DNA from: Heloderma charlesbogerti
Taxonomy: Eukaryota > Chordata > Lepidosauria > Squamata > Helodermatidae
DNA: 64,000 nucleotides
Direction: 5' to 3'
Assembly (NCBI GenBank): GCA_026122225.1
Contig: JANEZZ010001953.1
Coordinates: 1,550,001 to 1,614,000 of the forward strand
The translations under genes were made by a program, and so were the position numbers. Under the pieces are notes generated by a model. It made no database searches. It saw nothing but the letters and a program-made list of their open reading frames with translations, and was not told where the DNA came from. This document shows, one piece after another, positions 46,421 to 57,499 of this stretch. Every line of letters begins with the position of its first letter. The first letter of the stretch is position 1.

Positions 46421-47402
46421 GAAATAAAGCTACAAATTGTGGGCAAAACTACATGTGATATTAAATATGTCACTTGACATTACATCTATTATTTTTTACT
46501 TTAAAAATCAGCCTCCCTACCAGGAGCACTGCATTAAATAGGAAGGGAATTTGTTTACATGGTACCTGTGTGCCATGGAAATATTGCTGGGTCCCTGAAA
46601 ATTGCTCAATGCCATATTGGGAAGTAAAAGTTAGGACCAACTATCACTAATTCTCCCCAGCAAATGCTCACCTAGCCCCACATCCCTCACAATGCTAAGC
46701 ACAGGATTGGAGACCCTGCATTTCCCTCTTTACATTTAGTCCATCAAGAAGGAGCTCTGAGTTTCCTTTCAATGGCTACATCTACACAAAATGATACTCT
46801 AGAATCACAGAGAATCAAGCATCTTGGAGCACACTACCTGAGCGTTGCCTGGAGCACACTGCTTGATCACTCCTTGCTTAGCTCCTCCTACCACCAGGAG
46901 CAGCTTCAGTAACCAGCAACCACTAGAAGAGTTTAGCACTACATCCAAACTGGGACTTCCGGCTTTTTGCTCCCCCAACAAGTTAAGAGTGTGAAGCCAG
47001 AGTTTGAAGCTGGCTTAAAATTCCTAACTTGTTTGGGAATGACAAGACAAGGGTCGAGTAACACCAAGCTTTTTCTTGCTGGTGAGTTCCTGAAGCTGGA
47101 GTGATTCTCCAGAAATCTGGCACATCATTTTATGAGAACATGGCCACAGTACACACACTTTTCTCCACACAGCAAGAGGTCTTAGCATGGAATATAGTTT
47201 TTGTTTGTATAGAGAAACTTCGAAAGAATACTGTTTTTATTTTTAAATACTCCAATTAAAAGTTAATTGTGCTACTTCAATTGCTATGGAATACCAGCAG
47301 TTGTATAGTAAACTGCTGTGCTGGCTGTTTTACATGACTGTGAAACATATTAACATCTCAATTTGTAACTGACAGTGCTAGAATGGAAACAAGTTTTCTT
47401 AC
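46421..47402. other. Intron, unassigned sequence
   Basis: It lies between the L1 relic and the 5'-most MAP3K3 exon found. No feature is recognised. Confidence 0.4.
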
Positions 47403-47489
47403 CTGAGCCTTTTTGTCCTCTCCTGCATGAGGACATTGGTTTGTAATAGTAGGGTTGCTGAGGGCAGCTGGGTTGTTGACAACATTTTT
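47403..47489 (-). CDS. MAP3K3: MAP3K3 exon: N-terminal linker before PB1 (5'-most exon found)
   Basis: The 87-bp exon (29 codons) encodes KNVVNNPAALSNPTITNQCP and HAGEDKKAQ. It is only loosely like human MEKK3 in this stretch (ALLNSPTVTTSSCAGASEKKK), but the SNPT-T and DKK matches, the acceptor ctttcag, the donor gtaaga and the exact phase into NDIRIKFEH support it. The preceding ~40 residues with the start codon are not seen between 47490 and 64000, so the 5' end must lie upstream. Confidence 0.82.
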
Positions 47490-47930
47490 CTGAAAGGGGA
47501 AAAATCGCAATACTACGTTTCTAAAAGAAAAATGGGAAGTTGGACTTAAAATAAGGTTCCCTTCTGGTAAGAAGGCGGGAGAGCAGGAAGCAAAGGGTTA
47601 ACCAACAGATGGCAGAGGTAGTAGTGAAAGCCTTTCTGAGGATGAGATGACTCCCGATTTTAGGACATGATTTCAGCAGAAGAAATGCTACTGGCCTCAT
47701 CCATCGGCTGGAGAACCGAGGGCCACTGGGAGGCTGCACCTCCTGCCTCCCAGGAAGTACATCACCACAAAAGAGAAGCCAACCTGGTCCTATACATCAG
47801 CCAGAGAGGGAGGAGCTGCAGGGAGCTCGTTCCACCCCTCCCTGCTAGAAAGAACACACAGCTTTCGGTCAACCCCGAAAGGATTATAACTTGGGTGAAC
47901 CACTCAGGGGAGCCACAAGGGAGCAGGGGG
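47490..47930. other. Intron; possible L2 5' UTR from about 47640
   Basis: The GC-rich stretch ggctgcacctcctgcctccc could be an L2 5' UTR of a different subfamily from the 14.4 kb copy, but I see no sequence match before about 47940. Confidence 0.35.
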
Positions 47931-48033
47931 CTGGGTTGTAGCTTTTAAAATTGTTGGTGGGTGGTGGGCTTTGGAGTTGTGTTTGTGATTTTAGGGGTGG
48001 GGTGCCCACCAGATAGGCGAAAGCAAGGGAAGC

Positions 48034-49070
48034 ATGTGTCCACCTGGCGGAGGCAGTGGGGGGAGTTCTGGTGGCCAGAACATATCGAGGTTGGGCGGCA
48101 GATGCTGGCAGAGTGCTAGGGCCAGGCCATCCCAGGTAAGGGGAACAGAGGAGAGATATGTAATATCTGTCTCCTGTTCCAGGCCTGTCCAGAGCCAAAG
48201 GATGGCTGGGGGGTGCGTGACTCCATCCTCTGGCCTTTGTCTGCTGCTGTGTAATGCCAGGTCCATTGCCCATAAAACATCCCTCATCCATGACATGATC
48301 CTGGATGAGGGTGCAGACCTAGCATGTATTACAGAGATCTGGGTAGACAAGGCCACTGCTCCCACTCTTGTGGCCATTTGCCTGGCTGGATTTTTGTATG
48401 CGCAGCAGCTGAGGGCTGGGGGTCAGGGAGGGAGAGTGGCTCTAATCTACTAGGAGTGCTTGGTCCTCACCAGACTTTCTGTCCGGGAGACCAGGGTTGC
48501 TGACTGCATGTACTGGAGGTTGGCCCAAAGGGCAGTCTGGGGATTCTGCTTGTGTACTGTTCACCCCGCTGCATAACAGACTCCCTGGCCAAGGTGCTTG
48601 AGGTGGTCTCTGATGTGCATGTGCAGTCCCCTATCTTGTTGGTGTTGGAGGACTTCAATGTACATTTAGAGGCCATCCTTGTGGGGGCACCTCAGGACTT
48701 CATGGAGACCATGACTTCCTGGGAGCTGCACCTTATTCCAGCAGGGCCCACCCATGTAGCCAGTCATGCATTAGACCTTGTGTTTGTTTCCGGAGAGGTG
48801 GAGAGTGATCTGGAAATCAGGGGTATATCCACCACCCCCTTGTCATGGTCAAATCACTACCTGGTAGGGTTGGACTTCTTGGTTCCACAACCACTCCGCA
48901 GGGGTGGAGGACCCATTAAGACAGTCCGCCCCAGGAGTCTTATGCATCCAAATGGATTCCTGACTGCACTCGGGGATTCTTTGGCGCATACAAACAGCCG
49001 CTTGGTCAAGACCCTGGTGGATGGCTTGTTGTTGTTGTTCAGTCGTTCACTCGTGTCTGACTCTTCGTGA
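48034..49070 (+). pseudogene. L2 endonuclease region of the split copy
   Basis: Frames at 48034-48453 (LLLCNARSIAHKTSLIHDMI ... ITEIWVDKA) and 48552-49070 (VLEDFNVHLEAIL ... SNHYLVGLDFL) correspond to the endonuclease. GDFN has become EDFN and SDH has become SNH, so both catalytic boxes are damaged. The frame runs a few codons into the BovB. Confidence 0.75.
49016..49026. repeat. Target site duplication, left of BovB
   Basis: GGTGGATGGCT; the same 11 bases occur at 52253-52263 on the other side. In the uninterrupted copy the site occurs once (gtgggtggctgg at 15848). Confidence 0.9.
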
Positions 49071-51133
49071 CCCCATGGACCATAGCACGCCACGCCTTCC
49101 TGTCCTGCGCTCTCTCCCAGAGCGTGCTCAAGTCCATATTCATTGCATCAGTGATGCTATCTAGCCATCTCATCCTCTGCCGTCCCCTTCTCCTTTTGCC
49201 TTCGATCTTTCCCAGCATCAGGGTCTTTTCCAGAGAGTTTTCTCTTTGCATTAGGTGGTAAAAATCTTTGAGCTTCAGCTTCAGGATCTGTCCTTCCAAT
49301 AAGCAGTCAGGGTTGATTTCCTTTAGGATGGACTGATTGGACCTCCTTGCAGTCCAGGGGACTCGTAAGAGTCTTCTCCAGCACCACAGTTCGAAAACAT
49401 CAATTCTTCGGCACTCAGCCTTCCTTACAGTCCAGCTCTCACAGCCATACGTTACTACTGGGAAAACCATAGCTTTGATTAGACAGACCTTTGTTGGCAA
49501 GGTGATGTCTCTGCTTCTGACTATGCTGTCTAGGTTTGCCATAGCTTTCCTCCCAAGGAGCAAGCGTCTTTTAATGTCATGACTACAGTCACCGTCTGCG
49601 GTGATCTCGGAGCCCAAGAAAATAAAATCTGTCACTGCTTCCATTTCTTCCCCTTCTGTATGCCAGGAAGTGATGGGGCCAGATGCCATGATGTTCATTT
49701 TTTTTAATGTTGAGTTTCAAACCAGCTTTTGCACTCTCTTCTTTCACCCTCAACAAGAGGCTCTTTAGATCCTCTTCACTTTCTGCCATTAGGGTGGTAT
49801 CGTCTGCGTATCTGAGGTTGTTGATAATTCTCCCAGCAATCTTAATTCCGACCTGTGATTCATCCAGCCCGGCGTTTCTCATGATGTACTCTGCATATAA
49901 GTTAAATAAGCAGGGCAACAATATGCAGCCTTGTCATACTCCTTTCCCAATTTTGAACCAATCGGTTGTTCCATGTCCGGTTCTTACTGTTGCTTCTTGA
50001 CCCTCGTACAGGTTTCTCAGGAGACAGGTAAGGTGGTCTGGTACTCCCATCTCTTTAAGAATTTGCCACAGTTTGTTGTGATCCACACAATCAAAGGCTT
50101 TAGTGTAGTCAATGAAGCAGAAATAGATGTTTTTCTGGAATTCTCTTGCTTTCTCCATGATCCAGCGAACGTTGGCGATTTGATCTCTAGTTCCTCTGCC
50201 TCTTTGAAACAACGCTTGTACTTCCGGTAGTTCTTGGTTCGCATACTGCTGAAGCCTAGCTTGTAGGATTTTGAGCATCACCTTGCTGGCATGTGAACTG
50301 AGCGCAATTGTATGGTAGTTTGAACACTCTTTGGCGTTGCCCTTCTTTGGAATTGGAATGTAAACTGACCTTTTCCAGTCTTGTGGCCACTGTTGAGTGT
50401 TCCAAATGTGTTGGCACATTGAGTGCAGCACTTTAACAGCATCATCTTTTAGGATTTTAAATAGCTCAACTGGAATACTGTCATCTCCGCTAGCTTTGTT
50501 GTTAGTAATGCTTCCTAAGGCCCACTTGACTTCACTCTCTAGGATGTCCGGCTCAAGTTCAGTGACCGCACTATCATGGCTATCAGGGACATTCAGATCT
50601 TTCCTGTATAGTTCTTCTGTGTATTCTTGCCACCTCTTCTTAATCTCATCTGCTTCTGTTAGGTTCCTGCCTTCTTTGTCCTTTATCATGCCTGTCTTTG
50701 TACAAAACGTTCACTTGAGATCCCTGATTTTCTTGAAGAGATCTCTAGTCTTTCCCATTCTGTTGTTTTCCTCGATTTCTTTGCATTGTTCATTTAAGAA
50801 GGCCTTCTTGTCTCTCCTTGCTATTCTCTGGAACTCTGCATTCAGTTGGATATATCTTCCCCTTTCTCCCTTGCTTTTCGCTTCCCTTCTTTCCTCAGCT
50901 ACTTGTAAAGCCTCATCAGACAGCCACTTGGCTTTCTTGCATTTCTTTTTCTTTGGGATGGATTGAGTTGCTGCCTCCTGAACAATGTTACAGACCTCCG
51001 TCCATAGTTCCTCTGGCACTCTGTCTATCAGGTCTAATCCCTGAAATCTATTCCTCACCTCCACTGTATATTCATCAGGGATATGATTGAGGTCATACCT
51101 GAATGGTTTAGTGGTTTTGCCTACGTTCTTCAA
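49039..51133 (-). pseudogene. BovB reverse transcriptase and C-terminal region
   Basis: Four minus-strand frames follow in order: 50711-51133, 49934-50689 (motif A DYTKAFDCVDHN), 49589-49921 (motif C RYADDTTLMAESEEDL) and 49039-49698 (VTYGCESWTVRKAECRRIDV, then LLRVPWTARRSNQSILKEIN). The breaks are a stop near 50700, one near 49928 and a one-base shift near 49700 in a run of A/T. Catalytic residues are preserved, so loss is recent. Confidence 0.88.
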
Positions 51134-51205
51134 TTGAAGCTGAAATTTTGCAACAAGAAGCTCATGATCTGAGCCACAGTCAGCTCCAGGTCTTGTTTTT
51201 ACTGA

Positions 51206-52187
51206 CTATATAGAGCTTCTCCATCTTTGTCTGCAAAGGACATAATCAATCTGATTTCGATATTGACCATCTGGTGATGTCCATGTGTAGAGTTGCCTCT
51301 TGTGCTGTTGGAAAAGAGTGTTTGCTATGATCAGCGTGTTCTCTTGGCAAAACACTATTAGCCTTTGTCCTGCTTCATTTTGTACACCAAGGCCATGCTT
51401 GCCTGTTATCCCGGTGATTTCTTGACTTTCTACTTTAGCATTCCAATCCCCTATGATGAAGAGGACATCTTTTTTTGGTGTTAGTTCTAGAAGGTGTTGT
51501 AGGTCTTCATAGAACCGATCAACCTCAGCTTCTTTGGCATCAGTGGCTGGGGCATAGACTTGAATTACTGTGATGTTGAATGGTTTGCCTTGGATTCGTA
51601 CTGAGATCACTCTATTGTTTTTGAGATTGTACCTACCCCAGTACTGCTTTTCCAGCCCTTTTGTTGACTATGAGTGCTACTCCGTTTCTTCTAAGGGATT
51701 CTTGCCCACAGTAGTAGATATGATGGTCACCTGAATTAAATTCGGCCATGCTTGTCCATTTTAGTTCGCTGATGCCCAAGATGTCAATGTTCAATCTTGC
51801 CATCTCATGTTTGACCACCTCCAGCTTACCTTGATTCACTGAACTTACATTCCAGGTTCCTAAACAATATTGTTCTTTACAGCATCGGATTTTCTTTTCA
51901 CCATCAGACACATCCACAGCTGAGTGTCCTTTCAGCTTTGGCCCAGCCGCTTCACTCTTTCTGGCGCTACTTGAAAATACCCTCTGCTCTTCCCCAGTAG
52001 TATATTGGACACCTTCCGACCTCAGGGGCTCATCTTCCGGCATCATATCTTTTAGCCTTGTGATACGTTCCATGGGGTTTTCTTGGCAAGAATACTGGAG
52101 TGGGTTGCCATTTCCTTCTCCAGTGGACCACATTTTGTCAGAACTCTCTGCCATGACCTGTCCATCTTGGGTGGCCCTGCACGGCAT
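51206..52187 (-). pseudogene. BovB endonuclease region
   Basis: The frame at 51633-52187 includes LGTWNVSSVNQGKLEVVKHE, where N starts the AP-endonuclease core, and ILGISELKWT. The frame at 51206-51610 includes VLFIIGDWNAKVESQEITGI, with GDWN. A shift near 51620 separates the two. Confidence 0.85.
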
Positions 52188-52252
52188 AGCTTATGGCGTC
52201 ACTGAGTTACGCAAGCCCCTTCGCCACAACAAGGCAGTGATCCATGAAGGGG

Positions 52253-52263
52253 GGTGGATGGCT
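52253..52263. repeat. Target site duplication, right of BovB
   Basis: GGTGGATGGCT, partner of 49016-49026; the L2 resumes after it at ggaatactgc. Confidence 0.9.
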
Positions 52264-52687
52264 GGAATACTGCAATCACTGGGGCATTAGACTGGATGGC
52301 TCCAAAACACCCTCTTCCCTTGAACAGAGCTCAGAGTGCACCATGGTTCACCCCACGGTTCTGCGCTCTGAAGCGGGAGGTGAGACGGATGGCTAGAGCA
52401 CTGGTGGAGGAAATCTTGTTCCAAAGACAATTGGACATGGGTTAGAGCTGTAGCTTCAGCCTACCATGTGGCAATAAGAGCAGTAAAAAAGAATTTTTAT
52501 GCTGTCGCATCCACAGAGTGTTGTCCCAGGAGGCTGCTCCAAGTGGTCCGGAACCTGGTCAGCCCACTTGTTCCAGAACCAATGGAGCATTCTAAGGCCT
52601 CCTGTGATGAGTTTGCAAAGCACTTTGCAGATAAAATTGACCAGAAGTGCTGTTCTATGTGCTGTAGATACAGTTAGTGCATGAGGG

Positions 52688-53584
52688 GTGGCCAGTGGCA
52701 GACCAGTTGTGTGGGATCGGTGCCACCTTCTTCCTTCTGAGGAAGTGGACAAGGTGCTTTCATCTTTAAGGCCGACCACCTGCTTACCTGATCCTTGCCC
52801 ATCTTGGTTCATTATGAGCTGCAGGGAGAGACTTAAAGAGGGGATCAAGGCGGTGGTGAATGCCTCCCTCGAGGAGGGAGTGATGCCATCAGCCCTCAAG
52901 GAGGCGGTAATGAGACCACAGTTAAAGATGCCCTCCTTGGATCCCCAAGACTTGAACAACTTTCACCCGGCCTCAAATCTGCTGTTTCTTGGCAAGTTGA
53001 CTGAGCAGGTGGTGGCATTGCAGTTGCCGGGACACTTGGAAGAAGCCGATTATCTGGAACCATTTCAATCGGGCTTCAGGCCTGGGCATGGGACAGAAAC
53101 AGCCTTGGTCGCCTTGGTGGATGATATGGGAAGGGCTCTGGATAGGGGCGAATGCTCCTTCCTTGTTCTCCTCAATCTCTCAGCGGATTTTGATACCATC
53201 GACCATGGTATCCTCCTGGACCGCCTGGAGGGGCTGGGCATAGGGGACACTGTGTTACGGTGGTTCCGTTCCTTCCTCTCTGGCAGATACCAGAGGGTAG
53301 CTCTGGGGGATGAGACTTCAGACCCTTGAGTGCTCACTTGTGGGATGCCACAGGGTTCTATTCTCTCCCTGATGTTAATTAACATCTATGTGAAGCCGCT
53401 GGGGGCTATCATCAGGAGGTCTGGGGTGCAGTGCCACCAATATGTGGATGACACACAACTCTACCTCTTATTTAAATCCTCACCAAGGCTGGCTGTAGAC
53501 ACCATGTCCAAATGTCTGGAGTCAGTGAGTGGCTGGATGGAAAGGACTAAGTTGAAACTGAGCCCCGACAAAACGGAAGTATGA
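52688..53584 (+). pseudogene. L2 reverse transcriptase region of the split copy
   Basis: The frame at 52688-53329 carries DLNNFHPASNLLFLGKLTEQ, SGFRPGHGTETALVALVDDM and LLNLSADFDTIDHG. The frame at 53330-53584 carries MPQGSILSLMLINIYVKPLG and QYVDDTQLY. The TGA at 53327-53329 occupies a W or R position. The L2 frame then meets the CR1 at 53582. Confidence 0.8.
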
Positions 53585-53594
53585 TGTAGTAGTA

Positions 53595-54059
53595 ATGGGG
53601 GACTTCAATTTTCCCACTATTTGTTGGGAGACAAATTCTGCAAAACATGGCCCTTCCAAGAGATTCCTGACTCTTGTGGCGAATAACTTCCTCCTACAGA
53701 AAGTAGAGGAAGGAACTAGAGGATTGGCTATCCTTGACTTGATCCTAACCAACAGAGATGACTTAGTGGATCAAGTAGCAGTTACAGGAACTCTGGGGGA
53801 AAGCGACCATGTTGTACTTGAGTTCTTGGTTCTAAGGGAACCAAAAGCCGAGTGTAGCCAAACGTGTACCCTGGATTTTAGGAAAGCTGATTTTAATAAA
53901 CTCAGAACAATGATCAGTAAGGTCCCATGGCAAGCGACGCTAACGAGAAAAGGAGTCCAAGATGGGTGGGAGCTTTTAAAAAAGGAAATTCTCATGGCAC
54001 AATTACAAACAATTCCAACAAGAAGAAAAGGTGGAAGACAACAGAAGAAGCCAATGTAG
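53595..54059 (+). pseudogene. CR1 endonuclease region, copy 2
   Basis: GDFNFPTICWETNSAKHGPS and LGESDHVVLEFLVL match copy 1; a stop at 54057 (TAG for W) and a one-base A insertion near 54097 separate it from the reverse transcriptase. Confidence 0.8.
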
Positions 54060-54255
54060 CTTCACAAAAAGCTTAGGGATGACCTGAAAACAAAAAAAGG
54101 ACACATATAGGAAGTGGAAAGAAGGCCAAGTAACAAAGGAAGAGTACAGGCAGGTAGCAAAGAATTGCAGGGATGGTGTCAGGAAGGCTAAAGCTGAGAA
54201 TGAGCTGAGGTTAGCGAGGGATGCTAAAAACAACAAAAAGGCTTTCTTCAGCTAT

Positions 54256-55689
54256 GTGCATAGTAAAAGGCAGAGGAAAGAAATGGTTGTTCAGCTATTA
54301 AATAAGGATGGCAAAATGATAACAGATGACAAAGAAAAGGCAGAGGTGCTCAATTCCTACTTTGGCTCAGTCTTCTCCCAAAAGAGGGTCTATGACCCCC
54401 CTGGCAAAGGCGAAGTGCAGGCTGAAGGGGCAGGATTGCAGCTTGAGATCGATAGGCATATGGTCAAGGAACACCTAATTAATCTGAATGAGTTCAAATC
54501 TCCAGGGCCAGATGAACTGCATCCTAGAGGAATAAAGGAACTGGCAGAAGAACTCTCAGAACCGCTGTCTATTCTCTTTGAGAAATCATGGAGGACGGGG
54601 GAAGTGCCAGATGACTGGAGGAGGGCTAATGTGGTCCCTATCTTCAAAAAGGGTAAAAAGGAGGAACCTGGGAACTACAGACCAGTCAGTCTGACATCAA
54701 TCCCTGGGAAAATTCTGGAGCAGATCATAAAGCAATCCATCTGGAAGCACCTTGAAAACAATGCCATGATGACTCGAAGCCAACATGGATTTGTCAAGAA
54801 CAAGTCCTGCCAGACGAATCTGATCTCATTTTTTGATCAAGTCACCTCCCTTGTGGACCGTGGGAATGCTGTGGACATCATATACCTCAACTTCAGCAAA
54901 CCTTTCGACAAAGTGCCCCATGATATCCTGATGAGCAAACTAGCTCAAAGTGGGCTACATGAAACAATGATCCGGTGGATCCACAGTTGGCTACAGAATT
55001 GGACTCAAAGAGTGCTTATCAATGGTACCTTCTCAAACTGGGGAGAGGTAACGAGTGGGGTACCGCAGGGCTCAGTCCTGGGCCCAGTGCTCTTCAACAT
55101 TTGTATTAATGAGTTGGAGGAGGAGGTGCAGGGAATGCTGATCAAATTTGCAGATGACACAAAATTGGGCAGGACAGCTAATACCCTGGAAGACAGAAAC
55201 AAAATTCAAAGTGATCTGGATAGACTGGAGTGCTGGGCAGAAAACAACAGAATGATATTTAATGGGGATCAATGCCAAGTTCTGCACCTAGGAAAAAGAA
55301 ACCAAAGGCACAGTTACAAGATGGGGGATACGTGGCTCAACAACACTACAAGCGAGAAGGATCTTGGAATTGTTGTCGATCACAGGCTGAAGATGAGCCA
55401 ACAATGTGATGTGGCTGCAAAAAAGGCAAGTGCTAGTTTGGGCTGCATCAAAAGAAGCATAGCTTCCAAATCCCAGGAAGTACTAGTCCCCCTCTACTCA
55501 GCACTGATTAGGCCTCATCTGGAGTACTGTGTCCAGTTCTGGGCACCATACTTTAAGAAGGATGCAGACAAACTGGAGAGGGTTCAGAGGAGGGCAACAA
55601 AGATGATTAGAGGACTGGAAACAAAGCCCTATGAAGAGAGACTGAAAGAACTGGGCATGTTTCGGCTTGAGAAGAGAAGACTGTGCTGA
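54256..55689 (+). pseudogene. CR1 reverse transcriptase, 477-codon open frame, copy 2
   Basis: The frame covers the complete reverse transcriptase and most of the C-terminal domain: ANVVPIFKKGKKEEPGNYRP, GVPQGSVLGPVLFNICINEL, IKFADDTKLGRTANTLEDRN and QVLHLGKRNQRHS. In motif A the catalytic aspartate is replaced (YLNFSKPFDKVPH instead of YLDFSKAFDKVPH), so the long frame is nevertheless catalytically dead. Confidence 0.85.
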
Positions 55690-56055
55690 GATATGATAGC
55701 GCTCTTCAAGTACTTGAAAGGTTGTCACAGAGAGGAAGGTCAGCATCTCTTCTTGATCATCCCAGAGTGCAGGACACGGAATAATGGGCTCAAGTTACAG
55801 GAAGCCGGATTCCGGCTGAACATCAGGAAAAACTTCCTGACTGTTAACAGCAATACGACAATGGAACCAATGACCTAGGGAGGTGGTGGGCTCTCCCACA
55901 CTGGAGGCGTTCAAGACGAGGATGGACAGCCATCTGTCAGGGATGCTCTGACTTGGATTCCTGCATTGAGCAAGGGGTTGGACTCGATGGCCTTGTAGGC
56001 CCCTTCCAACCCTACTGTTCTATGATTCTATGATCTATGATTCTAAGTACTTTTT

Positions 56056-56757
56056 GTGGGAGACAAGGGGAGGTCGGGGGAGGTTGACCTGGTGTTCAAT
56101 GGGGTGTGGCTGCCCCTAAAGGGCCAGGTCCACAGCTTGGGGGTCATTTTAGACTCCCAGCTGTCCATGGAGCCTCAGGTGTCAGCCGTGAGCTGGGTGG
56201 CACTGTACCAACTCCATCTGATACAGCAGCTGTGCCCCTTCCTCCCTAACCATCTGCTCCCATCAGTAGCTCATACCCTGGTCTCCTCTAGCCTAGACTA
56301 CTGTAATGTGCTGTATGTGGGGTTGCCCTTGAAGACTGTTCGGATGTTGCAGCTGGTGTAGAACGCAGCGACCTGCCTCATTGAAGGCAGCCTTCAGCAA
56401 GACCACATCATTCCAGTGCTGAAGGAGTTGCACTAGTTACTAGTTGTTTTCTGGGCCCAATTCAAGGTGTTTGTATTGACTTTTAAAACCCTATATGGTT
56501 CCAGCCCAGTCAATTTTACGGAGCACCTCCAACAACACCAGGGATGCCACTCAATGAGATTGGCCTCAGAAGGCCTTCCATCTGTCTCATCAGCCAGGAC
56601 AGCTAGGCTGGTAAGGACTAGGGAGAGGGCCTTTTCTATAGTGGCCCCCACTCTGTTGAATTCCCTCCCTAGTGACCTCCACCATGCTTGCTCTTCGATG
56701 AGCTTCCACCGGGCTTTGAAAACCTGGCTGTTCAGGTGGGCATTTGGGGTGGGTTAG
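56056..56757 (+). pseudogene. L2 C-terminal region of the split copy
   Basis: Frames 56056-56361 and 56467-56757 continue the L2 (LGVILDSQLSMEPQVSAVSW; RTRERAFSIVAPTLLNSLPS). The TAG at 56359 is one of several stops. The tail follows at about 56840-56890 (gagtggccgggtagctagcc). Confidence 0.75.
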
Positions 56758-57189
56758 GGTTTTTTTAGAGCAATGTTGTTTTGTTCAGTTGATTATGTAA
56801 ATGTGTTGTATTTTGTGTTATTTGAACTGTACGCCACCTAGAGTGGCCGGGTAGCTAGCCAAATGGGCGGCTAATAAATACATAAGTAATACTGACAGTT
56901 TCAAGAAATCTGCAAAGTTAGATAACCCCTCACCCCAGTGAGAGCAAGACACAGGGAGAAAATGTGATGTGCAACAGGACAGTAAGGAATCCAGACAAGT
57001 CCCTAGCATCCACCTAAGCTGGGGGGACTGCATCAACTAAGACAATGCAGCCTTCTGCCACCACATTTATGTCTACAATGTAGATGATCTTGCCTGCTCT
57101 CCACCCTGTAGACCAGAAGGGAATCTCATGGCAAATTCAACTTCCTATTCTTTGCCAGCAAACAGGAGAATAGACAGCAAGGGATGTCC

Positions 57190-57450
57190 AGAAGTGCTGT
57201 TTACATCTCATGGTTGGTTGAGAGAAATGATAGTTTACACAGTATTTGCTGAAGGACCCTCCTCTGAATGAAGGCATCTCCAGACACAAGGGAATCAATT
57301 CTGATATACCTAATGTGGATGGAGTAGCCCAGGCGCCATGCTACTGATGTCTTCCATGTGGTACTGGCACTCACACCAGCCACAGTGGCTGTTACTCTTA
57401 CCAAATGGGCCATGATCATTGCTGGTGGGGACGACTTCTTGAACTTATGC
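57190..57450 (-). mobile_element. DIRS tyrosine recombinase relic
   Basis: The minus-strand frame reads TTWKTSVAWRLGYSIHIRYI and RIDSLVSGDAFIQRRVLQQI. It aligns with ATWSSVHTFARHYKINLFAS ... FTRRVLQRVL of the 8.8 kb element. Only this C-terminal piece is visible; the termini are not recognised. Confidence 0.55.
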
Positions 57451-57499
57451 ATTAGGGTAATATGTTTTGCAATCCACTTACTAATAGTGGACCTAGTGA

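Larger units (their letters stand above)
49027..52252 (-). mobile_element. Full-length RTE-BovB inserted in the L2
   Basis: The 3.2-kb BovB is in the opposite orientation to its L2 host. It extends from the 5' end (ccttgttgtggcgaaggggc near 52205-52235) to the 3' end (ggtcacgaagagtcagacac and TTG-type tail at 49027-49075), and is bounded by an 11-bp target duplication. Endonuclease and reverse transcriptase are both present, in several frames, so the copy is complete in length but not in coding. It is in sense with MAP3K3. Confidence 0.95.
53582..56044 (+). mobile_element. CR1 LINE, 5'-truncated, copy 2, inserted in the L2
   Basis: It starts within the endonuclease (tgatgtagtagtaatggggg) and ends with tandem attctatgat units. 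AAGTA flanks it at 53577-53581 and 56045-56049, consistent with a 5-bp target duplication. The L2 frame continues exactly on the other side, so the CR1 came in after the L2. Confidence 0.93.
47935..56890 (+). mobile_element. L2 LINE split into three parts by BovB and CR1 insertions
   Basis: The three L2 parts (47935-49026, 52253-53580 and 56045-56890) follow the 14.4-18.0 kb copy without overlap or gap: part 1 ends at gaccctggtggatggct (partner 15841), part 2 covers ctggaatactgcaatcactg to cccgacaaaacggaagt, and part 3 resumes at aagtactttttgtgggagac (partner 17177) to the tail. Together they make one near-complete element. It is inactive: motif A reads LLNLSADFDTIDH, with N for the first catalytic D, and stops are present. 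Confidence 0.93.
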
